DNA from: an uncultured Candidatus Marinamargulisbacteria bacterium
Lineage (GTDB): Bacteria > Margulisbacteria > Marinamargulisbacteria > UBA817 > CACECR01
Direction: 5' to 3'
NCBI GenBank assembly: GCA_902558105.1
Contig: CACECR010000008.1
Coordinates: 1 to 41,737 of the forward strand
DNA: 41,737 nt
Positions 1 to 10,164 of the stretch are shown one piece after another. How positions within the stretch are numbered: position 1 is the first letter of the stretch; each line of letters starts with the position of its first letter. The notes under the pieces were generated by a model. The model did no database searches and was not told where the DNA came from. It saw nothing but the letters and a program-made list of their open reading frames with translations. Made by a program: the position numbers and the translations under genes.

Positions 1-507
1 ACGTCATCTCGTAAAAATGGAGAGGCTGTTCAAAATGCTGGTTTTTATCATGCTCGATATATTCAGCCCATAAGAGCTAATTTTTTAGAGTGTTTTGTAC
101 AAAGAGAGTGGGATGAATTTAATAGTTTATCTTTTCGTAATGTCTTGGGTGCTGGGCTTCGTTTTGAATGGGAGTTATCTGAAAAGTCTGAGGTGGCATT
201 TGGATCGGGGGTTATGGGTGAGCATCAGAAATATAAACAGAATCTAATATCACAATCTTTTATTCGTTTTACTAATTATATTGCGTATCACCGGCAGTTT
301 GATAGGTGGTCTTATCAAAGCATTAACTATGTTCAACCGGCTAATTTCAAAAACTTATCGGCCATTTCTGATCATGAAGTAGAGTTAATGGTTTCAAAAT
401 CATTAAGTATTAAATTTAATATTAAGGCTCAATATAATACCGAAATTCCTACAGATCTTAAACGATTTAATTATAAAATTCGCCAGTCGTTTTCTTGGTC
501 TTTTTAA
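1..507 (+). CDS. DUF481/YdiY-like outer-membrane protein, C-terminal fragment (5' end outside window)
   Basis: Frame +1 is open from base 1 (TSSRKNGEAVQNAGFYHARYIQPIRANFLECFVQREWDEF...) to a stop at 507. Alternating beta-strand pattern and terminal aromatic residues (SFSWSF) as in outer-membrane beta-barrels. The ORF track shows only the part after an internal start. Confidence 0.6.
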   Translation, partial: TSSRKNGEAVQNAGFYHARYIQPIRANFLECFVQREWDEFNSLSFRNVLGAGLRFEWELSEKSEVAFGSGVMGEHQKYKQNLISQSFIRFTNYIAYHRQFDRWSYQSINYVQPANFKNLSAISDHEVELMVSKSLSIKFNIKAQYNTEIPTDLKRFNYKIRQSFSWSF

Positions 508-527
508 TAGCTTGGATCATGTGTCTT

Positions 528-1130
528 TTAGAATAACTTTGAGGCACATAATACGGCACCCATTGAGGTGTAAATGGCCGCAACTCTGGGTCCTAGAGAC
601 GCCTTACATGCATTGAAAAAATTGTGAAAAATGGGTCGAGAGGCGGCTAAGTTTCGAGCTGCAACATCTAAAGGTAACGTGCTTGTGCTTGCAACTAGAG
701 GGCCCAGTATTGTTTTCTTATCATTTCCTTTTTCTGACTGTAAAAAAATATGGGAGTAGATAATGTCTCGAGATATTAGTGGCGCTAAGGCTATTAAAGG
801 GATGGGGCGCTTGTGGTTTTTAGCAAGATGTTGAGTTAATTTTATTTCACATAAGCCGCTTAATGTTCCAGATATGACAGAACTATACGTTGTGCTATAG
901 TACTGGTTTAAGAATAGTGGAACGCCATATGTAAGAGAGCTTTGTGCTAATAATGGGCTAAGTACTTTTTTTGAATACGTTTGTTTGATTAATGTTCGTA
1001 GGTTTAATTGATGGTTGGGGGTTAATTGTTTGTTGTTTTTGTGAATAATAAAAGGGAAGGTCGTCATATCTGCGGCTACACATGCTAATGGCTTTAAATA
1101 TTGATTGTAATTTTCAGGGGGATTTATCAT
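528..1130 (-). CDS. Hypothetical protein, weak mitochondrial-carrier-like repeat pattern
   Basis: 200-aa ORF, convergent with the preceding gene. Contains LGPLVASTSTLPLDVAARNLAAS, resembling the PLDVxxxR helix signature of the mitochondrial carrier family, with two weaker similarly spaced segments. Confidence 0.5.
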   Translation of the reverse strand: MINPPENYNQYLKPLACVAADMTTFPFIIHKNNKQLTPNHQLNLRTLIKQTYSKKVLSPLLAQSSLTYGVPLFLNQYYSTTYSSVISGTLSGLCEIKLTQHLAKNHKRPIPLIALAPLISRDIIYSHIFLQSEKGNDKKTILGPLVASTSTLPLDVAARNLAASRPIFHNFFNACKASLGPRVAAIYTSMGAVLCASKLF

Positions 1131-1289
1131 TTATTTAATTATATCATTACTTATTTACTTAATCTAATGAGACAAAACAGTAAAATTAAATATATTTTTT
1201 AAAATAATTAGTTGATTTTGTAAAAATTAATCGTTTATTATCGTAATTATGTGATTGGTAATGTCGAAAGACAAAAAGGAGAGTTTGTG

Positions 1290-1577
1290 ATGATAGGAAA
1301 TGGTGGAATTAATGTTTATCCAGGTCAATTTGGGGCCCCTTCTACACCAGTAGGACCAAATGGTGGTGTTGTATATATTCAAGGTAATCATGTTGATGAT
1401 TCTCCAGCTAATAATGTAGCACCTGATTATATTGCCCTGGCACAGGCTAATGGAGGTGTTCCTGTTTTCGATTTAGGACCTAACATTCCTCTAAATGCTA
1501 CTCCTGATGGACAAGCTGTTCAACCGGCTCATCTTCCTGCCGATTCGGTAGTTAGAAAAATAGATTTTAATTATTAG
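1290..1577 (+). CDS. Small Gly/Pro/Asn-rich hypothetical protein
   Basis: Start moved to ATG 1290, preceded by aaaaaggagag. Followed by a strong terminator. Track start (GTG 1251) has no better ribosome-binding site. Confidence 0.6.
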   Translation: MIGNGGINVYPGQFGAPSTPVGPNGGVVYIQGNHVDDSPANNVAPDYIALAQANGGVPVFDLGPNIPLNATPDGQAVQPAHLPADSVVRKIDFNY

Positions 1578-1600
1578 ATTACGGGTTTAAAAATTTATTA

Positions 1601-1631
1601 AAAAGCCGGGATAAAACCCGGCTTTTTTTTT
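1601..1631. terminator. Rho-independent terminator between convergent genes
   Basis: AAAAGCCGGG-ATAAAA-CCCGGCTTTTTTTT: GC-rich stem with T-tract on the plus strand and an A-tract mirror that would serve the minus strand. Confidence 0.9.
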
Positions 1632-1648
1632 AATATTTTTAGTCTTAA

Positions 1649-3271
1649 TTAAATATTAGGACCTACTGTTTCTAACGCTTTACCTTCTTCTGTATTTGTA
1701 AACTTTTTAAAGTTTTCTCTAAATTGAGAGGCAAGTTTTTGTGCCGTTACTTTATAAGCCTCTTTATCTTCCCATGCATTGATTGGGTTTAAGATACTAG
1801 ATTCTACTTTTGGTAACGCTTTTGGAATTGCAAATTTGAATGTGGCCGATGTTTCTGTTTCAGCTTTATCGATGCTTCCATCTAGTATAGAATCGATGAT
1901 GGCACGTGTGTTTTTAAGTGAAATTCGTTCACCAACACCGTATGCACCACCACACCATCCAGTGTTAACTAAATATGCTGTTGATCCATGCTCGTCCATT
2001 TTTTCACCTAAAATTTTAGAGTACTTAGTAGGGTGTAATAATAAGAATGGCTGACCGAAACATGATGAGAATGTAGATGTTGGTTCGGTAACTCCTAACT
2101 CAGTTCCAGCAACTTTTGCTGTGTATCCTGATAAGTATTGGTACATGGCTTGTTCTTTGTTAAGAATTGATACAGGAGGTAGTACGCCAGTAGCATCACA
2201 TGTTAAGAAGATAATTTTCTTTGGGTGAGTTCCTTTAGATTTTGGTTTTACAATATTATCAATGTGATAAATTGGATAGGTTACACGCGTATTTTCTGTT
2301 TTAGATCCATCGTCAAAATTAATATTACCAGCATCATCCATTACAATGTTTTCAAGTAACGCATCACGACGAATGGCTCTGTAAATATCAGGTTCTTTTT
2401 CTTCACTTAAGTTAATTGTTTTGGCGTAACAGCCCCCTTCATAGTTGAAAATCCCATCGTTATCCCAACCGTGTTCATCATCACCAATTAATAATCGCTT
2501 AGGATCAGCTGAAAGAGTTGTTTTTCCTGTTCCTGATAAACCGAAGAATAATGCGGTATCACCAGCTTGTCCCATATTAGCTGAACAGTGGAAAGACCCT
2601 ATACCTTCAAGTGGTAAGAAATAATTCATGATAGAGAAAATACCTTTTTTGATTTCACCACCGTACCAAGTACCACCAATTACTGTCATACGTTCTTTAA
2701 TGTTAAAAGCAATGTACGTTTCACTTCTTAGCCCATGAGCTTCGAAATCTTTACATGTCGTTTGACAGGCGTTAAGAATTGTCCAATCTGGTTTGAAGTT
2801 GGCTAATTCTTCTTCGCTTGGACGGATAAACATATTTTTGAAGAAATGGGCCATCCAAGCAACTTCCGTAATTAAACGAACTTGCATTCTTGTTGATTCA
2901 TTAGCTCCACAAAAACCATCCATAACATATAATGTTTTTCCGTTTAACTGTTTAACTGAAATATCTTTTAAATGATTCCAAGTGTCTTCTGAAATTGCTT
3001 TGTTATCAGATCCGTCTTCAGACCACCATACATTATTCTTAGAGCTATCTTCTTTAACAATGTACTTGTCTTTAGCTGAACGACCGGTGAATTTTCCTGT
3101 ATCAACAGTTACAGCTCCTAATGCTGTTACTTTACCCTTTTTTAATCCTTCGGCATTGTCACTTGTTTCGTGATCATATAAGTCGTCATAACTTAAGTTG
3201 TGATACAGTGTGTCAACATCTGTAATTCCTGTTCCAGATAAATCTAATTTTTGATCTAAATTGGTGGCCAT
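1649..3271 (-). CDS. pckA: Phosphoenolpyruvate carboxykinase (ATP)
   Basis: 540 aa; [28 protein letters not shown] kinase motif, [17 protein letters not shown]. Confidence 0.97.
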   Translation of the reverse strand: MATNLDQKLDLSGTGITDVDTLYHNLSYDDLYDHETSDNAEGLKKGKVTALGAVTVDTGKFTGRSAKDKYIVKEDSSKNNVWWSEDGSDNKAISEDTWNHLKDISVKQLNGKTLYVMDGFCGANESTRMQVRLITEVAWMAHFFKNMFIRPSEEELANFKPDWTILNACQTTCKDFEAHGLRSETYIAFNIKERMTVIGGTWYGGEIKKGIFSIMNYFLPLEGIGSFHCSANMGQAGDTALFFGLSGTGKTTLSADPKRLLIGDDEHGWDNDGIFNYEGGCYAKTINLSEEKEPDIYRAIRRDALLENIVMDDAGNINFDDGSKTENTRVTYPIYHIDNIVKPKSKGTHPKKIIFLTCDATGVLPPVSILNKEQAMYQYLSGYTAKVAGTELGVTEPTSTFSSCFGQPFLLLHPTKYSKILGEKMDEHGSTAYLVNTGWCGGAYGVGERISLKNTRAIIDSILDGSIDKAETETSATFKFAIPKALPKVESSILNPINAWEDKEAYKVTAQKLASQFRENFKKFTNTEEGKALETVGPNI

Positions 3272-3455
3272 TATAACTCCTTATTTCCTGATAGTAATTA
3301 AACCATGATTAATAGTTATATCAATTTACCATAACCTGTCATTGAACTCAACTCATCATTTTTATCCTTATAAAATCTTAAAAAAAATATCTTATTTTTA
3401 GTCATATATTTTAAACTCTATTCAATTTAAATATATATAGTTAAAATTAAATCTA

Positions 3456-5591
3456 ATGGAAACTATCTCAGGTATATTACAACGTTTAACATTTACTAGT
3501 TCAGAGACAGGCTTTACGGTTGCCAAGTTGCAAGAAGTTGGTAAATCAGATTTAACTATGATTGTGGGTGTTTTACATGGCGTACAAGTAGGAGAGTCTT
3601 TAACATGTGTTGGAGAGTGGAAGATGCACCCAAATCATGGTCTTCAGTTCAGTGTTCAGTCATTTACGATTTCTCAACCAACAGATTCTGCGGGTATTCA
3701 GCATTATTTATCTTCTGGTTTAATTAAAGGCGTTGGACCTGTATATGCAGAACGAATTGTTCAAACATTTGGAGATCAAACATTAACGATTATCGATCAT
3801 GATCCTGATAAGTTACGAATGGTTCCAGGTATCGGTAGGACTCGACTCGATCAAATTATAGAGTCATGGTCTGAGCAGCGTTTGTTACGAAAGTTAATTT
3901 TATTTCTTCAGTCTTATCAAATTGGTGCAAGGTATGCTCAAAAAATTTATGAACGCTATGGTGATCAAAGTATTGTAACTCTTAAAGAAAATCCATATCA
4001 GCTCATTGATACAATATGGGGAATTGGATTTTCGACGGCTGATAAGATGGCGTTGCAAATGGGGCTCTCCGTAGAGTCTCCTTTTCGTTTAAGTTTTGCT
4101 TTGACTTTTATGATGGATCAGCTCGCTGTTGAAGGTCATACCTGTTATCCTCGTGAGCAATTGTTAGATCGTGTAACTCAACTGACTGGCGTATCTAGGT
4201 TACTCATTGATGATCAATTAGAAGGTTTATTAGTTTCTGGGAAGTTTATAGTAAAGATGATTCACGAAAAGCCATTTATATGGACTCGATCGATGTTTGT
4301 CTGTGAAGAGGGGATACTCTCTGAACTGAGTCGTATTCAAACCACACTTAATCCCTTAGAATTTAAAGATATTGAGTCTAAAATTAAATCTGCTGAGCAT
4401 CAATTAGATGTGACTCTTGCGTCTGAACAAATTGAGGCTATACGAACGGCTCTTTTTTCGGAAGTAAGTATTATTACAGGTGGACCAGGAACCGGTAAAA
4501 GTACGATCACTAAAATAATACTTACGTTATTTTCAGAACTAAGTAATTCCGTTTTTTTGTCCGCTCCGACAGGTCGCGCGGCAAAGCGATTGTCTGAAAT
4601 TACGGGACACAAAGCTCAAACTATACACAGTTTATTGGAATATGATTTTTCTCAAGCTGGATTTAAATTTGGTGCGGATAATCCGTTAAAAGCTCAACTT
4701 ATATTAATTGATGAAGTGAGTATGGTAGATACCAATTTAATGTATAGTTTATTAAAAGCGATTCCCGATCATGCGCGTCTTATATTGGTAGGGGATGTTA
4801 ATCAATTACCAAGTGTTGGGCCTGGGAATGTATTGTCGGATTTGATTTCATTAAATATTGTATCGTTGGTTCGTTTAACCACAATATTTAGACAGTCATC
4901 AGGGAGTGATATTATTTTAAATGCACATCTAATTAATGTTGGGCAAATGCCTAAGATGAATCAGTCGGCACATAGTGACTTTTATTTTTTAGAAGAAAAT
5001 GAAACGGAATCATTGAAAGACAGGATCGTAGAATTGGTGTGTGAAAGACTTCCAAAAGCGTATTCATTTCATCCTACTTTGGATATACAGGTCTTAGCGC
5101 CTCAAAATGTAGGTCCTATTGGTACACATGAGTTCAATACAGCGCTACAAACTAAATTGAACCCTAATCAGGCCAGAATTGAGAGAGATGGAAAATCCAT
5201 AAGTATAGGTGATAAAGTTATTCAAACACGAAATAATTACACTAAAGAGGTATATAACGGAGACTTGGGCTATGTTCATGATATAGACCCAGAACAGTCT
5301 AACCTTACGATTTCTTTTGATGATCGTTTAGTGGAATATGTATTTAATGAAATGGATGAACTTCAACTCGCGTATGCTGTAACCGTTCATAAGTTTCAGG
5401 GATCAGAGTATCCATGCGTTGTTATTCCAGTTCATTCAAGTAATTACAGATTGCTTAGTAAAAAATTATTATACACGGCGATTACTCGAGGAAAAAAAAT
5501 GGTGGTCTTGGTAGGATCTAAAAAAAGTATTTATACTGCTATAAAAAAAGAGTCGCTGGAACACCGTTTTACAGGCTTGCGCTATGCTTGA
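3456..5591 (+). CDS. recD2: RecD2-type ATP-dependent DNA helicase
   Basis: 711 aa; N-terminal OB-like region, HhH region, Walker A ITGGPGTGKSTITK, LIDEVSMVD, C-terminal YAVTVHKFQGSE and LLYTAITRGKK. Confidence 0.95.
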   Translation: METISGILQRLTFTSSETGFTVAKLQEVGKSDLTMIVGVLHGVQVGESLTCVGEWKMHPNHGLQFSVQSFTISQPTDSAGIQHYLSSGLIKGVGPVYAERIVQTFGDQTLTIIDHDPDKLRMVPGIGRTRLDQIIESWSEQRLLRKLILFLQSYQIGARYAQKIYERYGDQSIVTLKENPYQLIDTIWGIGFSTADKMALQMGLSVESPFRLSFALTFMMDQLAVEGHTCYPREQLLDRVTQLTGVSRLLIDDQLEGLLVSGKFIVKMIHEKPFIWTRSMFVCEEGILSELSRIQTTLNPLEFKDIESKIKSAEHQLDVTLASEQIEAIRTALFSEVSIITGGPGTGKSTITKIILTLFSELSNSVFLSAPTGRAAKRLSEITGHKAQTIHSLLEYDFSQAGFKFGADNPLKAQLILIDEVSMVDTNLMYSLLKAIPDHARLILVGDVNQLPSVGPGNVLSDLISLNIVSLVRLTTIFRQSSGSDIILNAHLINVGQMPKMNQSAHSDFYFLEENETESLKDRIVELVCERLPKAYSFHPTLDIQVLAPQNVGPIGTHEFNTALQTKLNPNQARIERDGKSISIGDKVIQTRNNYTKEVYNGDLGYVHDIDPEQSNLTISFDDRLVEYVFNEMDELQLAYAVTVHKFQGSEYPCVVIPVHSSNYRLLSKKLLYTAITRGKKMVVLVGSKKSIYTAIKKESLEHRFTGLRYA

Positions 5592-6399
5592 TTGTTTAAA
5601 GAACTGTTTGGGCCCTAACTTTTTAGTCCGCTCTGATGCAACAGCCAACTCAGTTTATGATGATGATCCGTTATTAGGACTAGAAGAACTCACGACTATT
5701 TGTAATGAAACTTACATACCCGTTTCTCAAATTCATAACTACTTAGTTGAAACTTTTAAGCTAAACCTACGTTCCTTTAGTCGTCAGACTACACAACGTT
5801 CTTCTTATGTGTTTATTTACCCTGTAAATACTAATGAAAGATTTTTTGTTATCAATACCGAACCTGAAGTTGAGTTGTTATTGCCCCTTTTAAAAGAGAA
5901 ATTACATCGCTGTTTACTTATAACTGCTGTTGAAAAAATAATGCGAAATGTTACTTTCGATTGTAAGTTGAGTTTTGATAGTTCTAAAATTACATTACTA
6001 TTAAACGATTCTTTAAAGTATAATCATTATTTTTTAATTCATTCGTATTCTAATGATTCTGTAACCGTAAAGATGAATGATCATTTATTTAGATTAGATT
6101 CTATGTCTATTCAGCATTTTTTCGATAGCCTTTTTCAACCAATGTTTGATGTTATTAAAAATGTCATAAACCCAGAAGCCTTAGCCCATTTTGATTCCTC
6201 TTTGTTTTCAGTTCAACAAAGCCTAACTGAGCCTAATGCTGTTTCCGTATTTGTTAAATTAACAAGTGCTCACAAATTAAGAATTTTATATTATTTGCCC
6301 AAATTCAATCTTTTCTCTTGTGTGGATCCGTCTGTTGGAGAACTTTGTTTACTTAGTAAATCTGATTTATTTCGATTGTTTTCGGTAGAGCCACGATGA
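5584..6399 (+). CDS. Hypothetical protein, overlapping the recD2 stop
   Basis: 271-aa ORF starting 8 bp before the recD2 stop, implying translational coupling. Confidence 0.7.
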   Translation: MLDCLKNCLGPNFLVRSDATANSVYDDDPLLGLEELTTICNETYIPVSQIHNYLVETFKLNLRSFSRQTTQRSSYVFIYPVNTNERFFVINTEPEVELLLPLLKEKLHRCLLITAVEKIMRNVTFDCKLSFDSSKITLLLNDSLKYNHYFLIHSYSNDSVTVKMNDHLFRLDSMSIQHFFDSLFQPMFDVIKNVINPEALAHFDSSLFSVQQSLTEPNAVSVFVKLTSAHKLRILYYLPKFNLFSCVDPSVGELCLLSKSDLFRLFSVEPR

Positions 6400-6465
6400 T
6401 TTAGTGTTTTTTTATTTATTTTAACTGAATTTTTTTATAATTATAATAATTATTATTATTATGTA

Positions 6466-6499
6466 TTGACAAAATTAATACTTTTGAATATTATATAAT
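6466..6499 (+). promoter_or_regulatory. Candidate sigma70-type promoter for the LysR gene
   Basis: TTGACA at 6466-6471 followed by TATTAT/TATAAT-like hexamers around 6489-6499, about 35 bp upstream of the ATG. Confidence 0.4.
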
Positions 6500-6533
6500 T
6501 TTAATTAATTTATCTACTAGAGGGATTGGTATT

Positions 6534-7433
6534 ATGTCTAAAGCTTATCAGGAAAATTATGTTCAGCAATTGAAAGGTTTTTATTATACGGCTTATTTAG
6601 GTAGCGTTTCAAAAGCTGCAAAATTTTTGTACTTATCTCAGCCTTCAATATCATTACAAATTAAAGCTCTTGAAAACACGTTAAACGTACAGTTATTTAA
6701 GCGTAAAAGTAAAAAGATGTTTCTTACCGAGCATGGTAAAGTTTTTTTTAAGGAAGCTAAAGCGGTATTAGAAAATATTGATTCATTATTTAATAAATAT
6801 AAGTTAGCAGCGAAAGTTGAACCCACTTTACGTATTGTAGCTAATCACGGGTCTATGCAATATATTTTACCTAAGAAATTAAAATCATTCCGTCAAAAGT
6901 TTCCTGATCAAAAGATTGAAGTGATTTATGCGAATGCAGATGAAGGTGTTAAACATTTAGACAGTGGTGCTGATATTTATATAACGCCATTAAGTTTTGA
7001 TTTTTCAGACGACTATACAATTTATCCAGTTGTGTCTTTTCCTATTTATTTGATGGCTCATAAAAACCATCCTATTTCTAAATTAAAAAAAATTTCGTTA
7101 ACGGATATTGCTAATTACGATATAACATTACCATCAGATGATATGTCTGTTTTTAGAGGTGTCAAAGCGTTAATGCATTCGAAAGGTATTGACTATGAAC
7201 CTAAACTTTCGTTTCGAAATTGGGAGTTGATGAAGAACTTCGTGCATGAAGATCTCACGATGAGTATTGTTACTGGATTGGTTCTGCAAACTAAAGATCC
7301 AAATTTGTTTATTTACGATATGTCTGAATACTTTGAGCCTGTAACATATTGTATGTTGGTTCCTAAATTTCGTACCGTTCCTGATTATTTACAAGAGTTT
7401 ATAGATTCACCAACATCTTTTGATAATCAATAG
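6534..7433 (+). CDS. LysR-family transcriptional regulator
   Basis: 299 aa; N-terminal HTH FYYTAYLGSVSKAAKFLYLSQPSISLQIKALENTLNVQLFKRKSKKMFLTEHG. Confidence 0.93.
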   Translation: MSKAYQENYVQQLKGFYYTAYLGSVSKAAKFLYLSQPSISLQIKALENTLNVQLFKRKSKKMFLTEHGKVFFKEAKAVLENIDSLFNKYKLAAKVEPTLRIVANHGSMQYILPKKLKSFRQKFPDQKIEVIYANADEGVKHLDSGADIYITPLSFDFSDDYTIYPVVSFPIYLMAHKNHPISKLKKISLTDIANYDITLPSDDMSVFRGVKALMHSKGIDYEPKLSFRNWELMKNFVHEDLTMSIVTGLVLQTKDPNLFIYDMSEYFEPVTYCMLVPKFRTVPDYLQEFIDSPTSFDNQ

Positions 7434-7437
7434 TTTG

Positions 7438-7470
7438 TTTTTAATGCCTGATAAAATCAGGCGTTAAAAA
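7438..7470. terminator. Long inverted repeat between convergent LysR and aspS genes
   Basis: TTTTTAATGCCTGA-TAAAA-TCAGGCGTTAAAAA, a 14-bp stem with one wobble position. Confidence 0.7.
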
Positions 7471-7497
7471 CTTATTGATGATTAATTGAAATAGATT

Positions 7498-9312
7498 CTA
7501 GGTTTGATCAGATATAAGTGTCAAGCTTCTTATATGTAGGTCTTGTAATTGATCAGAGTCAACACTTGATGGTGCTTTAGAAAGAGGGCAGTATGCCATT
7601 CTATTTTTAGGAAATGCGATTACTTCTCGAATTGATTGCGTATTTAGTATCATTCCTACAAGTCGATCAATTCCTAAGGCTATTCCACCATGAGGGGGCA
7701 CTCCATACGTCAATGCTTCAACAAAAAAACCAAATTTTTCATTAATATCTTCTTGAGTTAAACCAAGTGCATCAAAAACCTGTTGTTGATCAGAACTATC
7801 GAAAATTCTAAGACTTCCGCCTCCAACTTCTTGACCATTAATGACAAGGTCGTAAGCTAATGATTTTAATTTTAATAGTTCTTCTTTGCTTGCATTAGAC
7901 GGAAAGTCTCCTTTACAACGTGTAAATGGGTGGTGGATACTATGCAGTCTATTATCTTTTTCTTCAAATAATGGAAAATCTGTTATCCATACAGGACAAA
8001 CTTTGCTTGTATCAATAAGCCCTAGTCGTTCTGCGATATAGACTCTAAATTGGCCGCAGATATCATTCACTAATTGATGATTGCTATCTGCAATAAATAT
8101 CATAATGTCGCCATCTTTTGCGTTTAGTGAAGTTTTTAGCATAGCTAATTCTTCAGCTGTGAAAAATTGAACAATATTAGATTCAAACTCATCATTGACT
8201 ACTTTGATCCATGTCATTCCTTTTCCACCGAAGCTTGGAATGACTTTACTTGCCAAATCGTTTTGAAGCATATTTTTACTCAATGCATCCGCCTGACCTT
8301 CAAGAAGCATTCCTTTGATGAGTCCATTCTTATTGGCAATGCTGTTAAAAATTTTATAATTACAGTTTTTAAGATGCTCGGTAACATCAACGAGTGGCAT
8401 TTCAAAACGTAGGTCTGGGTTTTCTGATCCATAAAGATTCATTGCCTCGTCATAGCTCATTCTTGGAAAGGTGTCTGGTAGTTCTTGGCCTTCAATTTTG
8501 AATAACTGTTTGATTAAACCTTCAATTAAATTGTAGATAAACTCTTCATCAATGTAAGATGCTTCTAAATCCATTTGAGTGAACTCTGGTTGACGATTTG
8601 GGCGTAAATCTTCGTCTCTAAAACATTTTACAATCTGAAAATAGCGCTCCAAGCCACTTACCATTAACAACTGTTTAAACAGTTGCGGTGACTGAGGCAG
8701 TGCATAAAACTTACCATCATGGACACGGCTTGGCACTAAATAGTCTCGAGCTCCTTCTGGTGTCGATTTTGTTAGCATTGGCGTTTCAACATCGTGAAAT
8801 TGATGTGTTTCGAGATAGTCTCTAATAGTTTTGATAATTTTTGATCGTTTGATTAGTTTCTCTTGCATACTAGGTCGTCGTAAGTCTAAATAACGATAGC
8901 TAAGACGTAAGTCTTCATCGACAGTTTTACTTACAGATTCATCTGCCGCTAGTTCTTTTTCTGTGATAGTAAATGGAGGAGTTTTTGCTTGGCTTAAAAT
9001 CGTAAGTTCAGTAACTTCGACTTCATAGGCACCCGTTGGAATATTCGGGTTTACGTTTTCAATACTTCTTTTTTGGAGGAGTCCGATAATACTAATGACC
9101 CATTCTGAACGAAGTGTTTGAGCAATTTTATAAATTTCTGGGTGTTTTTCCGGGTCAAATACCATTTGAATAATTCCAGATACATCTCGAATGTGGATGA
9201 AAAGAACTTGACCGTGGTCTCTAATTGTATCAACAAAACCGCATAGATGTACTTGGGATTGTGATTCTAGTTTTATTAAATCGCTACAGTATTGTCTTGA
9301 TTTCCAGTCCAT
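7498..9312 (-). CDS. aspS: Aspartyl-tRNA synthetase
   Basis: 604 aa; N-terminal OB fold (VHLCGFVDTIRDHGQVLFIHIRDVSGIIQMVF), LSYRYLDLRR, FTQMDLEASYID, GGIALGIDRLVGMIL. Confidence 0.97.
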   Translation of the reverse strand: MDWKSRQYCSDLIKLESQSQVHLCGFVDTIRDHGQVLFIHIRDVSGIIQMVFDPEKHPEIYKIAQTLRSEWVISIIGLLQKRSIENVNPNIPTGAYEVEVTELTILSQAKTPPFTITEKELAADESVSKTVDEDLRLSYRYLDLRRPSMQEKLIKRSKIIKTIRDYLETHQFHDVETPMLTKSTPEGARDYLVPSRVHDGKFYALPQSPQLFKQLLMVSGLERYFQIVKCFRDEDLRPNRQPEFTQMDLEASYIDEEFIYNLIEGLIKQLFKIEGQELPDTFPRMSYDEAMNLYGSENPDLRFEMPLVDVTEHLKNCNYKIFNSIANKNGLIKGMLLEGQADALSKNMLQNDLASKVIPSFGGKGMTWIKVVNDEFESNIVQFFTAEELAMLKTSLNAKDGDIMIFIADSNHQLVNDICGQFRVYIAERLGLIDTSKVCPVWITDFPLFEEKDNRLHSIHHPFTRCKGDFPSNASKEELLKLKSLAYDLVINGQEVGGGSLRIFDSSDQQQVFDALGLTQEDINEKFGFFVEALTYGVPPHGGIALGIDRLVGMILNTQSIREVIAFPKNRMAYCPLSKAPSSVDSDQLQDLHIRSLTLISDQT

Positions 9313-9404
9313 GATGCTCCTTTGATCTCAAATTCGTACCTAAAAAGCATACCATAGCCGCTTTTCTTTGCCTATATCTATCTTTCATGTGATACACTTA
9401 ATTT

Positions 9405-10148
9405 ATGCCTTACTTTGCGTCTTTATTGAACCAAAAAACTGTTTTTATTGAAGATAAATGTAATTTAGCTTGTTTAAATTGTAATATTGGAGGGTATCCA
9501 GCCAATTCTTTTTTGCTTAAATATATACGACCTAGTTTATTGCACGAAACGGTTAATGTAGTGGGTGGAGAGCCTTTGCAATCTTCCAATCTTCTTAGTT
9601 CCTTGAGTCAGATTAAACGTCTTGATAAATATTGCAGGGTTTGGACTAATGGTTTAATGATTCCTTCGATTTTAAAAAATATAGAATCGTATGTTGACGA
9701 ATTTGTTATCTATTGCCCAACACATCATCCAGAGTCTTATCGCTATTTGACCGGTCATGATCAGTTCCATGAGTTAAAAGCTGTTTTAGATTTTCTTGAA
9801 GAGTCTTTTAATGGCGTTATTACCTTAAGTATTCCTGTGGAATTAGATACATTACCTTATCTTCAAGAACTTTATGATGCGTTTTACAATTATCCAGTTC
9901 GTTTCTTAATACATTACAACCGATTGGGTAGTTTTGATAAAGAAAGTTTGGCATATCTTCGACGATTTCGTCATGTTACTCGGTGTGCGGTAGTTGCTAG
10001 TTCGGATTATTCTTTATATTCTTGTAAGGGATATCCTTATGCAACCGATAATTATTTACAACGTATAAGATATTCTTTTTTAGAATGGGGTCAATGGTTT
10101 CTGCATCGAAGAGGACCTATGGCATTATTGAAATCTGTATTGGGTTAA
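9405..10148 (+). CDS. Small radical SAM domain protein
   Basis: 247 aa; CNLACLNC (CxxxCxxC cluster motif) and VVGGEPL. Confidence 0.8.
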   Translation: MPYFASLLNQKTVFIEDKCNLACLNCNIGGYPANSFLLKYIRPSLLHETVNVVGGEPLQSSNLLSSLSQIKRLDKYCRVWTNGLMIPSILKNIESYVDEFVIYCPTHHPESYRYLTGHDQFHELKAVLDFLEESFNGVITLSIPVELDTLPYLQELYDAFYNYPVRFLIHYNRLGSFDKESLAYLRRFRHVTRCAVVASSDYSLYSCKGYPYATDNYLQRIRYSFLEWGQWFLHRRGPMALLKSVLG

Positions 10149-10164
10149 TGATTGGGATTTTTTT

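Noticed and set aside
1779-3173. Three plus-strand ORFs inside pckA (1779-2054, 2793-2975, 2982-3173)
   Set aside because: Antisense to a clear conserved gene, no ribosome-binding site or recognisable domain; frame shadows.
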